Positions 43,059-52,242 of a stretch of 64,000 nucleotides of DNA are shown here, piece after piece. The stretch comes from Lactobacillus melliventris (lineage in GTDB: Bacteria; Bacillota; Bacilli; Lactobacillales; Lactobacillaceae). Made by a program: the position numbers and the translations under genes. The notes under the pieces were generated by a model. It was not told where the DNA came from and did no database searches. It saw only the letters and a list, made by a program, of their open reading frames with translations. Numbering within the stretch: position 1 is the first letter of the stretch; every line of letters starts with the position of its first letter. Location of the stretch: the NCBI RefSeq assembly GCF_013346935.1, contig NZ_JAAEEB010000006.1, positions 1-64,000 of the forward strand. The letters are read 5' to 3'.

Positions 43059-45908
43059 TTATTTCTTTTTAGAGTTAACAGCTTTCTTGGTCTTGCAAAT
43101 AATTTTTGCTCCCCAATAAGAAGCTGCCATTTCTTTAATTTCTCTAACTTGAAAAGTATGTGTCGTTTCAGGCTTCAAGTTATTTAACGTAAAATCTGTT
43201 TTTTCAATATTAGAATATAGCAAACCATCGATTTTTAACTGATAACTGTCACAGCTAGGTACTGGCTGCCAAGATACTGTAATAGAATTTGAGGTGGTTT
43301 TTTGATCATTTTGTGTTAAATTGGCTGGAACTATTAGAGCCTCATTTTTTAGCGGCAGTTCATTAACTGGTACTGCTGTCGAAGCGATGCCTGTAATTTC
43401 AACATTGATTTCATCTTGGCACACCTTTGTCTGTTGCAGCTTTATCCTTAAAAATGTTTGCTCCAAATTTGAGCTAAATTCTGCTAAATAAGGATTTGTC
43501 AGATAATGCTGATCGAAATAATAGCAGTTATCATGTTTTTGAAAATCTTCCAAATTTTCTGCTTTAGTTAAATGAACTTCCTCACTACCGATCAGAACTG
43601 CGATTGTCCCTGGTACTTTAGCAGTTTTAATGTTTAACTCGGTTGTCTTTTCAGGGTCAAACTTTGCATAAGTGCCTTGAGCTTTATTAATTTTAACGGT
43701 CAAACTGGAGCCCCGCAAACTACTGCTAATTTTAGTTTGGACATATCTATCTTGCTTATATTGAGCAGAGAAGCCATCATCTTCATAGACATTAAAATTG
43801 CTAGTACCACTGGGATAAATCACAAATTGCCGCATCTTTTTTAAGTTGAAGTATTCCTGCGGCGTGTTAGTTGCCGCTGCTACCGGGATAATGGCTCCGG
43901 CTTTAACAAATACCGGCAGTTTCCACAATGGAGCGGCAAAATTGTTAATTACTTGTCCACCTTGATATTCCTGACCAGTGAAGTAGTCAATCCAGATTTG
44001 TTTTTTATCAGGCAAATAGATTTCGTTTCTGACATCATTTCCTTTTTCATCGCTGGCAGTGTTCTGATAAATTGGAGCAACTAAGAAATTATCTCCCCAT
44101 AAATACTGGTACCTGACCAAATTGGTATAAAATTCTGGAACATTAGGATACTCCAAAAACATTGCCCGTACCATTGGCTTACTAGTAAAGGTTGCCTGGG
44201 CTGCAATACTATATATATACGGCAACAACATTGATTTCTGCTTTAAATAAGCACGATTCAGTTTAGTTGTGATCCCGCCAAACGCAAATGGATTCTTAGG
44301 ATTTTTGCCCCAGCCATCCATGTTCAGCTGAATTGGTGTAAAGGCCTTCCACTGATAATCTCTAGTATTAACAATCGGGTTTTGCCCACCAAAAATACCA
44401 TCCATATCCGAAGCAACATTAGGTTGGCCTGATAATCCTTCACCGATATAAGTTGGTATTTGAAAGCGAATATACTCCCATTCGCCACCAACTTCATCTC
44501 CTGTCCAGACTGTACTAGTATTCTGCGTTCCTGCCCAACCGTCAACTGTAATAATAAACGGCCGCAACTGATCGCCTTTAATTTTAGCAATCATTTTGGC
44601 TGTACTTTGGGTAGCATTTAACCCAAATGAATAACCATGACCAACCCACGCTTCATCAGTCTTAAGTGCGGTGACTCCGGCAACCAGCTCTTTTTCAAAA
44701 TCACGATCATCCGGCTTAGGATTTTCTGGATCGACAGGCGCAAGATTTTGCTGCGTCCATAATCCTACTTGCACGCCTTTGCTATTAGCAAATTTGACAA
44801 ATTCCGCTAAGTTCTTAAGATTTCCTGCTAAAGTATCCGTTTGTCCATATCCGGCACCATAGCCGTCATTAGGCAAAAACCAGCCTATTGGCATATCATG
44901 CTCAAGGTACTGTTCAAGCATTGCCCGGGCACTGAATTGATAGGAAACCCCGCCATGTTCGCCGTTCAGAGTTTCCCTAATTGACTTTGGCTTTAATTCT
45001 GCAGGCAAATCTTTTGGTTGATACTCCCTGTAATACTTACCATCCGGATATTTAATAGCACCCTTTTCTTCAGAATTTACTTCTACCCAATAATCCCGGT
45101 TATAAGCATTTAAATGAGCTTCATAGAAGCCAAAAACTGGTGTTAGCGCTGGCCGGCCAGTTAACTGATGATAAGCCCTGATCAATTCATATGCTGAATC
45201 CGCAAAGAAATAGACAGCATCAAAGCGTTTTTCTTCATGTGCAGTAGTAATTTTATTATTAGAAGCGCTGTCAAAATCGTAATGTCCGGGTTTAAAAGTA
45301 TTACGGATTACGCCATAACCAGTGGTTGACCAGTAAAAGGGATTAGGAGACGCTACACCTTGATCAACCCAGTTATTGGTATTAACAATTTCAACTTTTT
45401 CTCCAGCTAGTGTGAATCGACCGTTTTGCGTACCTCCACCAAAGTAATTACTATTGCAATCAACTAGGGTTTGAACTGTTAATGAATTTGTTAATTCAAC
45501 TGACTTTGCTTCTTGAAAAATTGTCTTGCCGTTTTTAGTGACGCCTAAAGTAGCTGAGTTTCTGTTTAAATTAATTTCAATTATGCCCGTATCAATTTGC
45601 CAACCGGTATTGGTCGCACGAATACTGGCACCATTCATACCGCAAGAATCATAAATATCTTTCACAAAAATTTGAGCATGTAAGCCAGCTTCAGATTGTT
45701 CTGGTTCTTGAAACTTTTGAGTCGGATCAATATATAATCTGAATGTTGTTGAGTCCAAGATATAAAGGCGAGCTGTCAGCCCGTTTTGATAGTTAATTTC
45801 AAAATAACCTGATTGCTTAGTCACATTAGTGATGGCTTGCAACTTCAAGTTACTAAAATCGGTTACTTGGTTTTGGTCATTTTTATTAATAGTGCTCTCC
45901 TCCTTCAT
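43059..45908 (-). CDS. GH31 family glycosidase with C-terminal FN3-like domain (possible alpha-N-acetylgalactosaminidase)
   Basis: A 949-residue glycoside hydrolase of family 31 without signal peptide. The (beta/alpha)8 barrel spans about 255-650; the likely nucleophile is D418 in ALKTDEAW and the acid/base D471 in WTGDEVGG, followed by EGLSGQPNVASDMDGIFGG. The C-terminal beta domains follow, then an FN3-like module (about 855-945, SITVSWQPVPSCDSYQLKIDG). The segment DGWAGTQNTSTVWTGD recalls GH31 enzymes acting on alpha-GalNAc, and the neighbouring AgaS and PTS genes support that, but alpha-glucosidase activity is not excluded. The ATG has no ribosome site before it (see findings). Confidence 0.85.
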   Translation of the reverse strand: MKEESTINKNDQNQVTDFSNLKLQAITNVTKQSGYFEINYQNGLTARLYILDSTTFRLYIDPTQKFQEPEQSEAGLHAQIFVKDIYDSCGMNGASIRATNTGWQIDTGIIEINLNRNSATLGVTKNGKTIFQEAKSVELTNSLTVQTLVDCNSNYFGGGTQNGRFTLAGEKVEIVNTNNWVDQGVASPNPFYWSTTGYGVIRNTFKPGHYDFDSASNNKITTAHEEKRFDAVYFFADSAYELIRAYHQLTGRPALTPVFGFYEAHLNAYNRDYWVEVNSEEKGAIKYPDGKYYREYQPKDLPAELKPKSIRETLNGEHGGVSYQFSARAMLEQYLEHDMPIGWFLPNDGYGAGYGQTDTLAGNLKNLAEFVKFANSKGVQVGLWTQQNLAPVDPENPKPDDRDFEKELVAGVTALKTDEAWVGHGYSFGLNATQSTAKMIAKIKGDQLRPFIITVDGWAGTQNTSTVWTGDEVGGEWEYIRFQIPTYIGEGLSGQPNVASDMDGIFGGQNPIVNTRDYQWKAFTPIQLNMDGWGKNPKNPFAFGGITTKLNRAYLKQKSMLLPYIYSIAAQATFTSKPMVRAMFLEYPNVPEFYTNLVRYQYLWGDNFLVAPIYQNTASDEKGNDVRNEIYLPDKKQIWIDYFTGQEYQGGQVINNFAAPLWKLPVFVKAGAIIPVAAATNTPQEYFNLKKMRQFVIYPSGTSNFNVYEDDGFSAQYKQDRYVQTKISSSLRGSSLTVKINKAQGTYAKFDPEKTTELNIKTAKVPGTIAVLIGSEEVHLTKAENLEDFQKHDNCYYFDQHYLTNPYLAEFSSNLEQTFLRIKLQQTKVCQDEINVEITGIASTAVPVNELPLKNEALIVPANLTQNDQKTTSNSITVSWQPVPSCDSYQLKIDGLLYSNIEKTDFTLNNLKPETTHTFQVREIKEMAASYWGAKIICKTKKAVNSKKK

Positions 45909-46107
45909 ATTAAAAGAAAATTAATCTTAATTAGAAATGTTTGATAGGATTGATTATATGCTAAATCAGGGTGAGGATAAATAGTTATACACAAAATTAT
46001 TGTCCAACCACTTATTTGTCTTTCTACTTAAAACTCAAGGTATACAGCCTTAAATTATGCTAGAATTAAGACAAGATATACAGTTATTTTTATATAGGAA
46101 CAATAAT

Positions 46108-48126
46108 ATGACATTTATTTATACATTAAGATATATGCTGGATCCAAGAACAAATACGCCAGCAAAAGACGAAAAATTAATTGATTTTGTTAAAAAAGGC
46201 CAAATTGATGATGTTGCCTTTTTCATAAACGGCGAAGAATTAAACCACAGTCACTTAACTAAAGCTGAAACACAAGTCTGGCTAGATGCCATTAAGCCTT
46301 TACAAAAGAGACTATCTGATATAGGTGTAACTACTAGCTTAAACCCGTGGACAACTATTATGCACTCCGATCGAGGCTATCAAGTTAATCCTGAGATTGG
46401 TTTCAATACTTTTGTTGACATTGATGGTAATAAGGCTAAGGATATGGCTTGTCCTGCCGATCCTACATGGCGCAAATATTTGGCTGCCACTTATGCCCAG
46501 TATGCCAGCATACATCCCCGCCGATTATGGTTAGAAGACGATTTTCGCCACTATAATCACACCCCTTTAAAATTGATGTGTTTCTGCGACTATCATATGC
46601 AACTGTATAATGAAAAATTAGGCAAAAAAGAAACACGTGCTGAATTTGTTAAAAAGATGTTGCAACCGGGAAAACCCACTAAGGAGCGCCAAATTTACCT
46701 GGATCAAGCACGTCAAGAAATGATTGAAAATGAACATCTAATTGAGCAAGCCGTTCATGAAGTTAGTCCCGAAACAGATCTGGCACAGATGACTTCATAC
46801 CCTGACTGGCACGCTCTTGAAGGCCGAGATTGGGACAAATTGTTTAAGGCTTTAGCTGGAGAAGGTCATCCCAAGGTGGCTCGGCCCCACCTACCTGCTT
46901 ACAATGAAGTTGCGCCTCTAGCATATGGTAGAAATTTTGAAGAGTATACTCGTATTACCGCTGCTTTTTTAGGAGAAAATGCTGAATTTTACCCTGAATT
47001 AGAAAGTTATATGTATTCCCCTCTAGTCAAATCAAATGCATTTACTGCATTTCAAATTATCACTGCTGCTTTAATCGGAAGTCAGGGAATTCTACTCAAC
47101 TTATATGACATGATGGGTAATGGTATCAATGAAAGCTGGCATTACGCTGAAATGCTTGCTGACATCAAGCCATTCGTTAATCAATTATTAGAAAATCGCC
47201 TGCCGCTAGATCATTTAAGAGGGATTAAAGTTCTGGTTGATCAAGATTCCAGTTATCACTTACAAACTACTGCCGGCAAAAATGTGGAAGAACTTTTGCC
47301 CCACGAAAAAAACTGGGCTAGTCTATTAGGAGCTTTTAGTTTTGCAACAAGCATTTTACCTGTTAATCAAAAAACTTCATTAGAAAACGAAATTATTGCT
47401 GTTTCCGGGCAACTTTTACGTAATCTGGCAAATGACCAGATTACAGCATTGCTCAAAAAGAATTTGGTATTGCTTGATGGCGAGAGCATGCAAGTTTTGC
47501 TTGACCGCAATCTGGGTAACTTATTGCACGTTAACAATGCTGAGTGGCATCCAGTTCGCACCAATTATCAATCCTTTGAACAAGCCGACGGACACATTGT
47601 TGACGGCGTCAAAAATCCACGAATAACAATGTTGCAACATACTGGTAATTATTTAAAAATTGAATATCAGCCTCAAAGTGATGTAAACGTATGGTCATTT
47701 GCGTACAACTCGATTGATGAAAAATTGGGCAACGTTATGGCTGTTATTGATCAACATATTATTGTTTTACCTATGGATCAAGATCCACGCCACGGTTGGG
47801 ATTCCCAATTTATTACGTATAAGCAGGGACTGCTCCAGCAAATGCTTGATAGCATTAAACCTGTGGACTACCTAATAGGAATGCCTAACGTCAAGCTCTT
47901 GGTTGAAAACAATGGTCAAAAAGCTTGGCTCGCTAACTTTACATTAGATGGTTACCAGCAAATAAAATGGCATCTGGCAGCACCACTTGTAAGTAATGAG
48001 GCAACGATAGTTAGAAAAGTTGGTAATTCAGTTAAGAAGACAAAAATTCATATTAATGTTGAAAATGGCATTGCTTCAATAGATGAGCCTTTAGCACCAC
48101 TTGAAACTATTCAAATACTGTTTTAA
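46108..48126 (+). CDS. Unrecognised large protein, probable glycoside hydrolase of TIM-barrel type
   Basis: A 672-residue cytosolic protein without signal peptide. I cannot assign it to a known family. The N-terminal ~380 residues look like an alpha/beta barrel: IDDVAFFINGEE, LWLEDDFRHYN (E142, D143, D144), AQMTSYPDWHALEGRDW, and AEFYPELESYMYSP (E297/E299), a spacing that would suit a retaining glycosidase. A Rossmann-like middle (LRGIKVLVDQDSSYHL, KKNLVLLDGESMQ; compare the GH42 trimerisation domain) and a beta-rich C-terminus follow. It is divergent from the GH31 gene and near AgaS/PTS genes, so action on an internalised host-glycan fragment is inferred. ATG at 46108, after AGGAA, is chosen over 46057. 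Confidence 0.6.
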   Translation: MTFIYTLRYMLDPRTNTPAKDEKLIDFVKKGQIDDVAFFINGEELNHSHLTKAETQVWLDAIKPLQKRLSDIGVTTSLNPWTTIMHSDRGYQVNPEIGFNTFVDIDGNKAKDMACPADPTWRKYLAATYAQYASIHPRRLWLEDDFRHYNHTPLKLMCFCDYHMQLYNEKLGKKETRAEFVKKMLQPGKPTKERQIYLDQARQEMIENEHLIEQAVHEVSPETDLAQMTSYPDWHALEGRDWDKLFKALAGEGHPKVARPHLPAYNEVAPLAYGRNFEEYTRITAAFLGENAEFYPELESYMYSPLVKSNAFTAFQIITAALIGSQGILLNLYDMMGNGINESWHYAEMLADIKPFVNQLLENRLPLDHLRGIKVLVDQDSSYHLQTTAGKNVEELLPHEKNWASLLGAFSFATSILPVNQKTSLENEIIAVSGQLLRNLANDQITALLKKNLVLLDGESMQVLLDRNLGNLLHVNNAEWHPVRTNYQSFEQADGHIVDGVKNPRITMLQHTGNYLKIEYQPQSDVNVWSFAYNSIDEKLGNVMAVIDQHIIVLPMDQDPRHGWDSQFITYKQGLLQQMLDSIKPVDYLIGMPNVKLLVENNGQKAWLANFTLDGYQQIKWHLAAPLVSNEATIVRKVGNSVKKTKIHINVENGIASIDEPLAPLETIQILF

Positions 48127-48140
48127 ATTAAATAAAAGCC

Positions 48141-48185
48141 AAAAATAGCGCCTAGTCTCTTTGTTTAGAACTAGACGCTATTTTT
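48141..48185. terminator. Terminator between the 672-residue protein gene and EIIA
   Basis: Stem AAAAATAGCG-CTAGT pairing with ACTAG-CGCTATTTTT, with a mismatch and a 14-base loop, T-runs both ways. Confidence 0.88.
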
Positions 48186-48195
48186 TATTCAAATT

Positions 48196-48597
48196 CTACT
48201 TTTTCATATTAGCTAACATTGCAGTAACATCAACGATACCAGCTTTACCTGCTGTCACATAATCGGATGCTGCACCGCTCATTTGACTGTTGAGCCATTC
48301 AATTACCAGTGGTAAATTCATTCCCGAGATTAAGTGAATTTTTTGACCACCCATAATCAGACGACTAACCACATTTGCCGGAGTTCCACCCATTAAATCG
48401 GCGAAAACAGTAATATCTTCGATATTCATTCCTGAAATCTGCTCTTCAAATTTTTTCTTAAAATCATCAGGACCTTCAGATGGAAGCAAACATACCGTAT
48501 GTACGTGCTCTTGTTCGCCCATAATTAATTCGGCACTGGCTTTTACGCCCTCAGCCATTTTGCCATGACTAATTAAAATTAATTCTTTTTCTGCCAT
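48196..48597 (-). CDS. PTS EIIA component, mannose family
   Basis: A 133-residue cytosolic subunit. The phosphorylated histidine is in LILISHGKMAEGVKAS, and FADLMGGTPANVVSRLI is the conserved second motif. Last gene of an EIIB-EIIC-EIID-EIIA operon, 63 bases after EIID. It could also serve the EIIB/C/D set at 34102-36226, which lacks its own EIIA. Confidence 0.94.
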   Translation of the reverse strand: MAEKELILISHGKMAEGVKASAELIMGEQEHVHTVCLLPSEGPDDFKKKFEEQISGMNIEDITVFADLMGGTPANVVSRLIMGGQKIHLISGMNLPLVIEWLNSQMSGAASDYVTAGKAGIVDVTAMLANMKK

Positions 48598-48660
48598 ACT
48601 TTATCTTTCTATTTAATACTTTATACTATCAGCTTTACTTAAAGCAATTACTATATTTAA

Positions 48661-49479
48661 TTATATCTTAGCGATAACTCCAAGGCCACCTAAAACAATA
48701 CATAGTATTAAAACAATAAAGATTGCTTTGGTTGATGTCATACCCTTTTTACCAAGAAGCCAGTAAACAAAGCCTACAACAGCTGCTGGCAATAATTTAG
48801 GAAGGATCATGTCCAAATTATTTTGAACATTCATAGTAACTTTACCAATTTGAGGTGCCCAGGCAAACTTAATGTTAACCATAGTAGCAACAAGGGCACC
48901 AACCATGAATACACCCAAAACAGTAGCGGAATCAGTTAAAGCATTTAAGCGGTCTCTCATGTCAGTAACTAGAGAAACACCTTTGTCATAAGCAAAGTGA
49001 AGTTGTTTCCAACGGAAGACACAGATCAAAAGGCAGGCAATAACCCAAATGATAACACCAACTGGGTTTCCTTGAGTTGCCATTGAAGCAGCTAAAGCAC
49101 CAAAAATAGTTGGAATTAAAGAAGCGAAGATAGAGTCACCGATTGCGGCAAATGAGCCCATTAAACCAACTTTAATACCAGTAACGGTGTCTTTTCCTTC
49201 AATACCTTCATTTTCCTCTACGGCAAGATCAAGACCAGTGATGATTGTATTAAAGAAGTTAGAAGTGTTAAAGAACTGCATGTGAGTCTTCATCATTTCC
49301 TTTAACTCAGGAGTATCATCGCCATAAATTTTTCTCAATTGCGGCAAAATAGTGTATAAATAGCCACTATTCTGCATTCTTTCATAGTTCCAGCCTAACT
49401 GGAAACCAAACAAAGATCTACGGTTAATTTGATTGAAGTCTTGTTCAGTTAATTTATATTTAGGTTTAGAGTTCGTCAT
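48661..49479 (-). CDS. PTS EIID component, mannose family (GalNAc/AgaD-like)
   Basis: A 272-residue membrane subunit with RRSLFGFQLGWNYERMQNSGYLYTILPQLRKIYG and TGIKVGLMGSFAAIGDSIFASLIP. The ATG at 49479, seven bases after AGGAGAG, overlaps the end of EIIC by 14 bases; a start at 49521 would lie far inside EIIC. Members next to AgaS usually transport N-acetylgalactosamine or galactosamine. Confidence 0.93.
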   Translation of the reverse strand: MTNSKPKYKLTEQDFNQINRRSLFGFQLGWNYERMQNSGYLYTILPQLRKIYGDDTPELKEMMKTHMQFFNTSNFFNTIITGLDLAVEENEGIEGKDTVTGIKVGLMGSFAAIGDSIFASLIPTIFGALAASMATQGNPVGVIIWVIACLLICVFRWKQLHFAYDKGVSLVTDMRDRLNALTDSATVLGVFMVGALVATMVNIKFAWAPQIGKVTMNVQNNLDMILPKLLPAAVVGFVYWLLGKKGMTSTKAIFIVLILCIVLGGLGVIAKI

Positions 49480-50389
49480 CAGTAATCTCTCCTTCATCGT
49501 CATCAGAGCTTGAACTTGCACTATTACTTTGACTTTCAGTACTTTGTGCTTGCGCAGTACCTTTATTTATTGGAATATTCTTGTAATGCAAAATTGCAAG
49601 AGCTAATCCCAGCATTGCAATTGCAAGCATTGGCAAGCCGTTGAAAATAGTAGTAAAGCCTTTGTTAACAGCTGATAAGCCTGTACCCAAAGCTTGCATA
49701 CCACTAAAGAGAACTGAGAACAATGTCGTAATTGTAAAGCCCAGAATCAAATATGCTGCATGTCTCTTAACTGGCAAGTACCGGAGCAAAACAGCAAAAC
49801 CAACTGCTGGTAATGTGGCACCAGCAACAGTCAAACCATTACCAAGCCATAACAGATCTCCATTTAAAGCATTTGCGATCTGCTGTACTAATCCCTGACC
49901 AAAGGCCAATGCGATAAAGACAGGAACAGCACGTGAAAGTGACCACGGAATTGCACCGTATAAAACATTTCTTTCAACTGCCTTATAGTTAATCTTGTCT
50001 TGATCAATCAAGTGATCAATTCTGTGTGAAAAGTAGGTGTTGGCAAACCTTGCCAAAACGTCCAATTCAATCATAATAGCAGCAACTGGAACAGCAATTG
50101 AAGAAATAGCTGTTTGAGGACTCATACCTTTAATACTAGTTGAAAATGCTGTAGCTAAAACTGTACCAGTAGTAGCGTCAATTCTTGAAGCACCACCAAA
50201 AGTACCGATACCTAAAACTGTCAACTGCATTGATGCACCGATAAACAGACCGGTAGGCAGATCTCCCATGATCAGACCGGCGATCAACCCAGCACCAACT
50301 GGTGTGTTTAATGATGAATAAATTTGCAATTCATCTAAAATTTCTAATCCTGCATACAACGTAAGCAGTAATATTTGCCACCAAGCCAT
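49466..50389 (-). CDS. PTS EIIC component, mannose family (GalNAc/AgaC-like)
   Basis: A 307-residue polytopic subunit with TPVGAGLIAGLIMGDLPTGLFIGASMQLTVLGIG and GGASRIDATTGTVLATAFS. The C-terminal ~30 residues are a Ser/Asp-rich acidic tail (SNSASSSSDDDEGEITDDEL). Overlaps EIID; ten bases after EIIB. Confidence 0.93.
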   Translation of the reverse strand: MAWWQILLLTLYAGLEILDELQIYSSLNTPVGAGLIAGLIMGDLPTGLFIGASMQLTVLGIGTFGGASRIDATTGTVLATAFSTSIKGMSPQTAISSIAVPVAAIMIELDVLARFANTYFSHRIDHLIDQDKINYKAVERNVLYGAIPWSLSRAVPVFIALAFGQGLVQQIANALNGDLLWLGNGLTVAGATLPAVGFAVLLRYLPVKRHAAYLILGFTITTLFSVLFSGMQALGTGLSAVNKGFTTIFNGLPMLAIAMLGLALAILHYKNIPINKGTAQAQSTESQSNSASSSSDDDEGEITDDEL

Positions 50390-50399
50390 TTTTCTCCTC

Positions 50400-50888
50400 C
50401 TACTTCATCTTTTCATTAATCAATTTCATTAAATCCCGTGACTCAACACTAGGATTTAATTGGGCAATTAAGTTAACGCCTTTGCCAGAAATCTCTCTGA
50501 AAACATCGGCTTCATGCTCATTGATATTAACTTGCTTAGTCAATTCAGTAGTATCATCTTGTTTAGACATGTTACCAACATTGATTGTGTCCAGCTTAAT
50601 ACCCATGTTAAGCAATTCAAGAAACTTATCTGGTTTCTTAGCTACCAAAAACAGTCTCTGCTTGCCATAACGTTCTTTCTTCAGGTGATCAGCAGCTATT
50701 TCAGTTGGTAAAACACTTAGCTTAGTAGTCATAGGTGTAGCCATTCTCAAGCCGCTTTTTTGGATGTCATCCTTAGCTGCCTTCTCATCAAGAACAATAA
50801 TCCGTTCTACTTGCAACTGAGGTGTCCACAAGTTTGCCACCTGACCATGAACCAAGCGTTCATCAACTCTCGCTCCTACAATATTCAT
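50400..50888 (-). CDS. PTS EIIB component, mannose family (GalNAc/AgaB-like)
   Basis: A 162-residue subunit with the active-site histidine in VDERLVHGQVANLW and VERIIVLDEKAAKDDIQK. First gene of the four-gene PTS operon, after TGGAGGA. Its promoter and cre site are just upstream. Confidence 0.94.
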   Translation of the reverse strand: MNIVGARVDERLVHGQVANLWTPQLQVERIIVLDEKAAKDDIQKSGLRMATPMTTKLSVLPTEIAADHLKKERYGKQRLFLVAKKPDKFLELLNMGIKLDTINVGNMSKQDDTTELTKQVNINEHEADVFREISGKGVNLIAQLNPSVESRDLMKLINEKMK

Positions 50889-50928
50889 ATTTCTTCCTCC
50901 ATATCTTTTAAGGAAATCTAAATATTAA

Positions 50929-50942
50929 CAAAAACGCTTTCA
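50929..50942. promoter_or_regulatory. cre-like site of the GalNAc-type PTS operon
   Basis: On the minus strand TGAAAGCGTTTTTG matches the cre consensus at 12 of 14 positions (last two differ). It lies immediately downstream of the -10 of the operon promoter, where bound CcpA would block initiation. Confidence 0.65.
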
Positions 50943-50948
50943 ACCCTA

Positions 50949-50977
50949 ATATTAAGGTACCAACCAATTTTTGTCAA
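50949..50977 (-). promoter_or_regulatory. Promoter of EIIB-C-D-A operon
   Basis: Perfect -35 TTGACA (50972-50977) and -10 TAATAT (50949-50954) on the minus strand, 17 bases apart. A cre follows at the start site. Confidence 0.82.
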
Positions 50978-50988
50978 TATATATTTTG

Positions 50989-51004
50989 GTATATTTAAAA
51001 TACC
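50989..51004. promoter_or_regulatory. Candidate GntR operator upstream of the PTS promoter
   Basis: Inverted repeat GGTAT-n6-ATACC, 12 bases upstream of the -35. HutC-type GntR regulators often bind GGTnn/nnACC repeats, and such a regulator is encoded two genes upstream. A related but differently spaced repeat lies at 52979-52996. Confidence 0.45.
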
Positions 51005-51052
51005 TTTTTTTGAAAACATAATTATACTTTTTTCAATAACAACAAAAGCATA

Positions 51053-52219
51053 CTAATGAAATTCGTGAATTGTGACTCCTTTAACCACACGATTAACCGT
51101 GCCTGTTGGAGAAGGTGTATCCGGCTTATTATTAACTTTGATTGAGGTTAACAAAGCAATTGTTTGACCAAACATTACATCGGGTAAAGCCAAATATGCA
51201 TCTGGCAACAATTCTTTCTCAGCAAACGTAAATGATTTACCTGAGAAGTTTTGTCCTTCTTTCTCCTGCCCCACGGCCATCACTAGCGGTACAATTTCGT
51301 CATCTTTAATTTCGTTTAAAATGTCCAAATCATATTGTCTGGTATAAGTATTATTTGAAACAAAATCAAAAACAATCGTCTTTTTGTCCAAAAATGACTT
51401 AGGGCCATGACGTAAGCCCATTGATGTATCAAATAGTGCTGCCACTTCTCCTGCAGTTAATTCCAAAATCTTAAGTCGCGTTTCTTCAGCAAGACCTCCT
51501 AAACTGCCACTTCCTATATAAGTAATACGATTAAAGTCAGTATCAACTAAAGATTGAATTTCATCTTCACGGTCAATGACGCTTTTACCCATCTGAGCAA
51601 TTTGCTTAACAATCTGCTCTTTTTGCTCATCTGACAATGTATCAAAAACAAGCAGTGCCATTAAGCTCATGCAGGAAAATGAGCCTGTCATGGCAAACCC
51701 CTGATCTAGTGACTTTTCCGGCATTAATAAAACTAATCCAGAAGGGTCACCTTTTAAGTCTTGTGCCAAGTGGCCTTCTGGTGCACAAGTAATCGCTACT
51801 TGATATAAATTTTTAACTAACTTTTTAGCTAACTCTACAGTTGCTACAGATTCCGGTGAGTTACCACTGCGAGCAAATGATACCAGAATTGTAGGAGTAT
51901 CTTTTGCCAAATAATCTTCCGGAGTAGATACAATTTTAGTAGTATCAATAGCTTCAAAGTCATACCTTGTTCTGTCACCATGCTTTTGTAAATATGGCAT
52001 AATCGTATTCCCAACATATGCACTAGTACCGGCACCAGTGAAAATAACTCTGACTTTGCCGCATTTTTGCTTTATTTCGTCTAAAAATTCGGTAATTTTC
52101 GCCTTGTTATTCTGATAAATTGACCATGTTTGTCCCCATAATTCAGGCTGCTGTTCAATTTCGCGAGTAGTAATTTTAGCGCCCATTTTCTCTAATTCTG
52201 CATCTGTTTTTGAAAACAT
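51053..52219 (-). CDS. agaS: AgaS-family SIS protein, galactosamine-6-phosphate deaminase/isomerase
   Basis: A 388-residue two-SIS-domain enzyme. VIFTGAGTSAYVGNTIMPYL and VSFARSGNSPESVATVELAK form the first SIS site; ITYIGSGSLGGLAEETRLKILELTAGE and GLRHGPKSFLDKKTIVFDF the second. AgaS (called GnbE in Lactobacillus casei) converts galactosamine 6-phosphate to tagatose 6-phosphate and ammonia. Next to EIIABCD and with LacD in the window, it makes GalNAc or galactosamine catabolism the likely role. It follows the GntR gene by 23 bases. Confidence 0.9.
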   Translation of the reverse strand: MFSKTDAELEKMGAKITTREIEQQPELWGQTWSIYQNNKAKITEFLDEIKQKCGKVRVIFTGAGTSAYVGNTIMPYLQKHGDRTRYDFEAIDTTKIVSTPEDYLAKDTPTILVSFARSGNSPESVATVELAKKLVKNLYQVAITCAPEGHLAQDLKGDPSGLVLLMPEKSLDQGFAMTGSFSCMSLMALLVFDTLSDEQKEQIVKQIAQMGKSVIDREDEIQSLVDTDFNRITYIGSGSLGGLAEETRLKILELTAGEVAALFDTSMGLRHGPKSFLDKKTIVFDFVSNNTYTRQYDLDILNEIKDDEIVPLVMAVGQEKEGQNFSGKSFTFAEKELLPDAYLALPDVMFGQTIALLTSIKVNNKPDTPSPTGTVNRVVKGVTIHEFH

Positions 52220-52242
52220 AATTATTTTCCTTCCTTATATAA

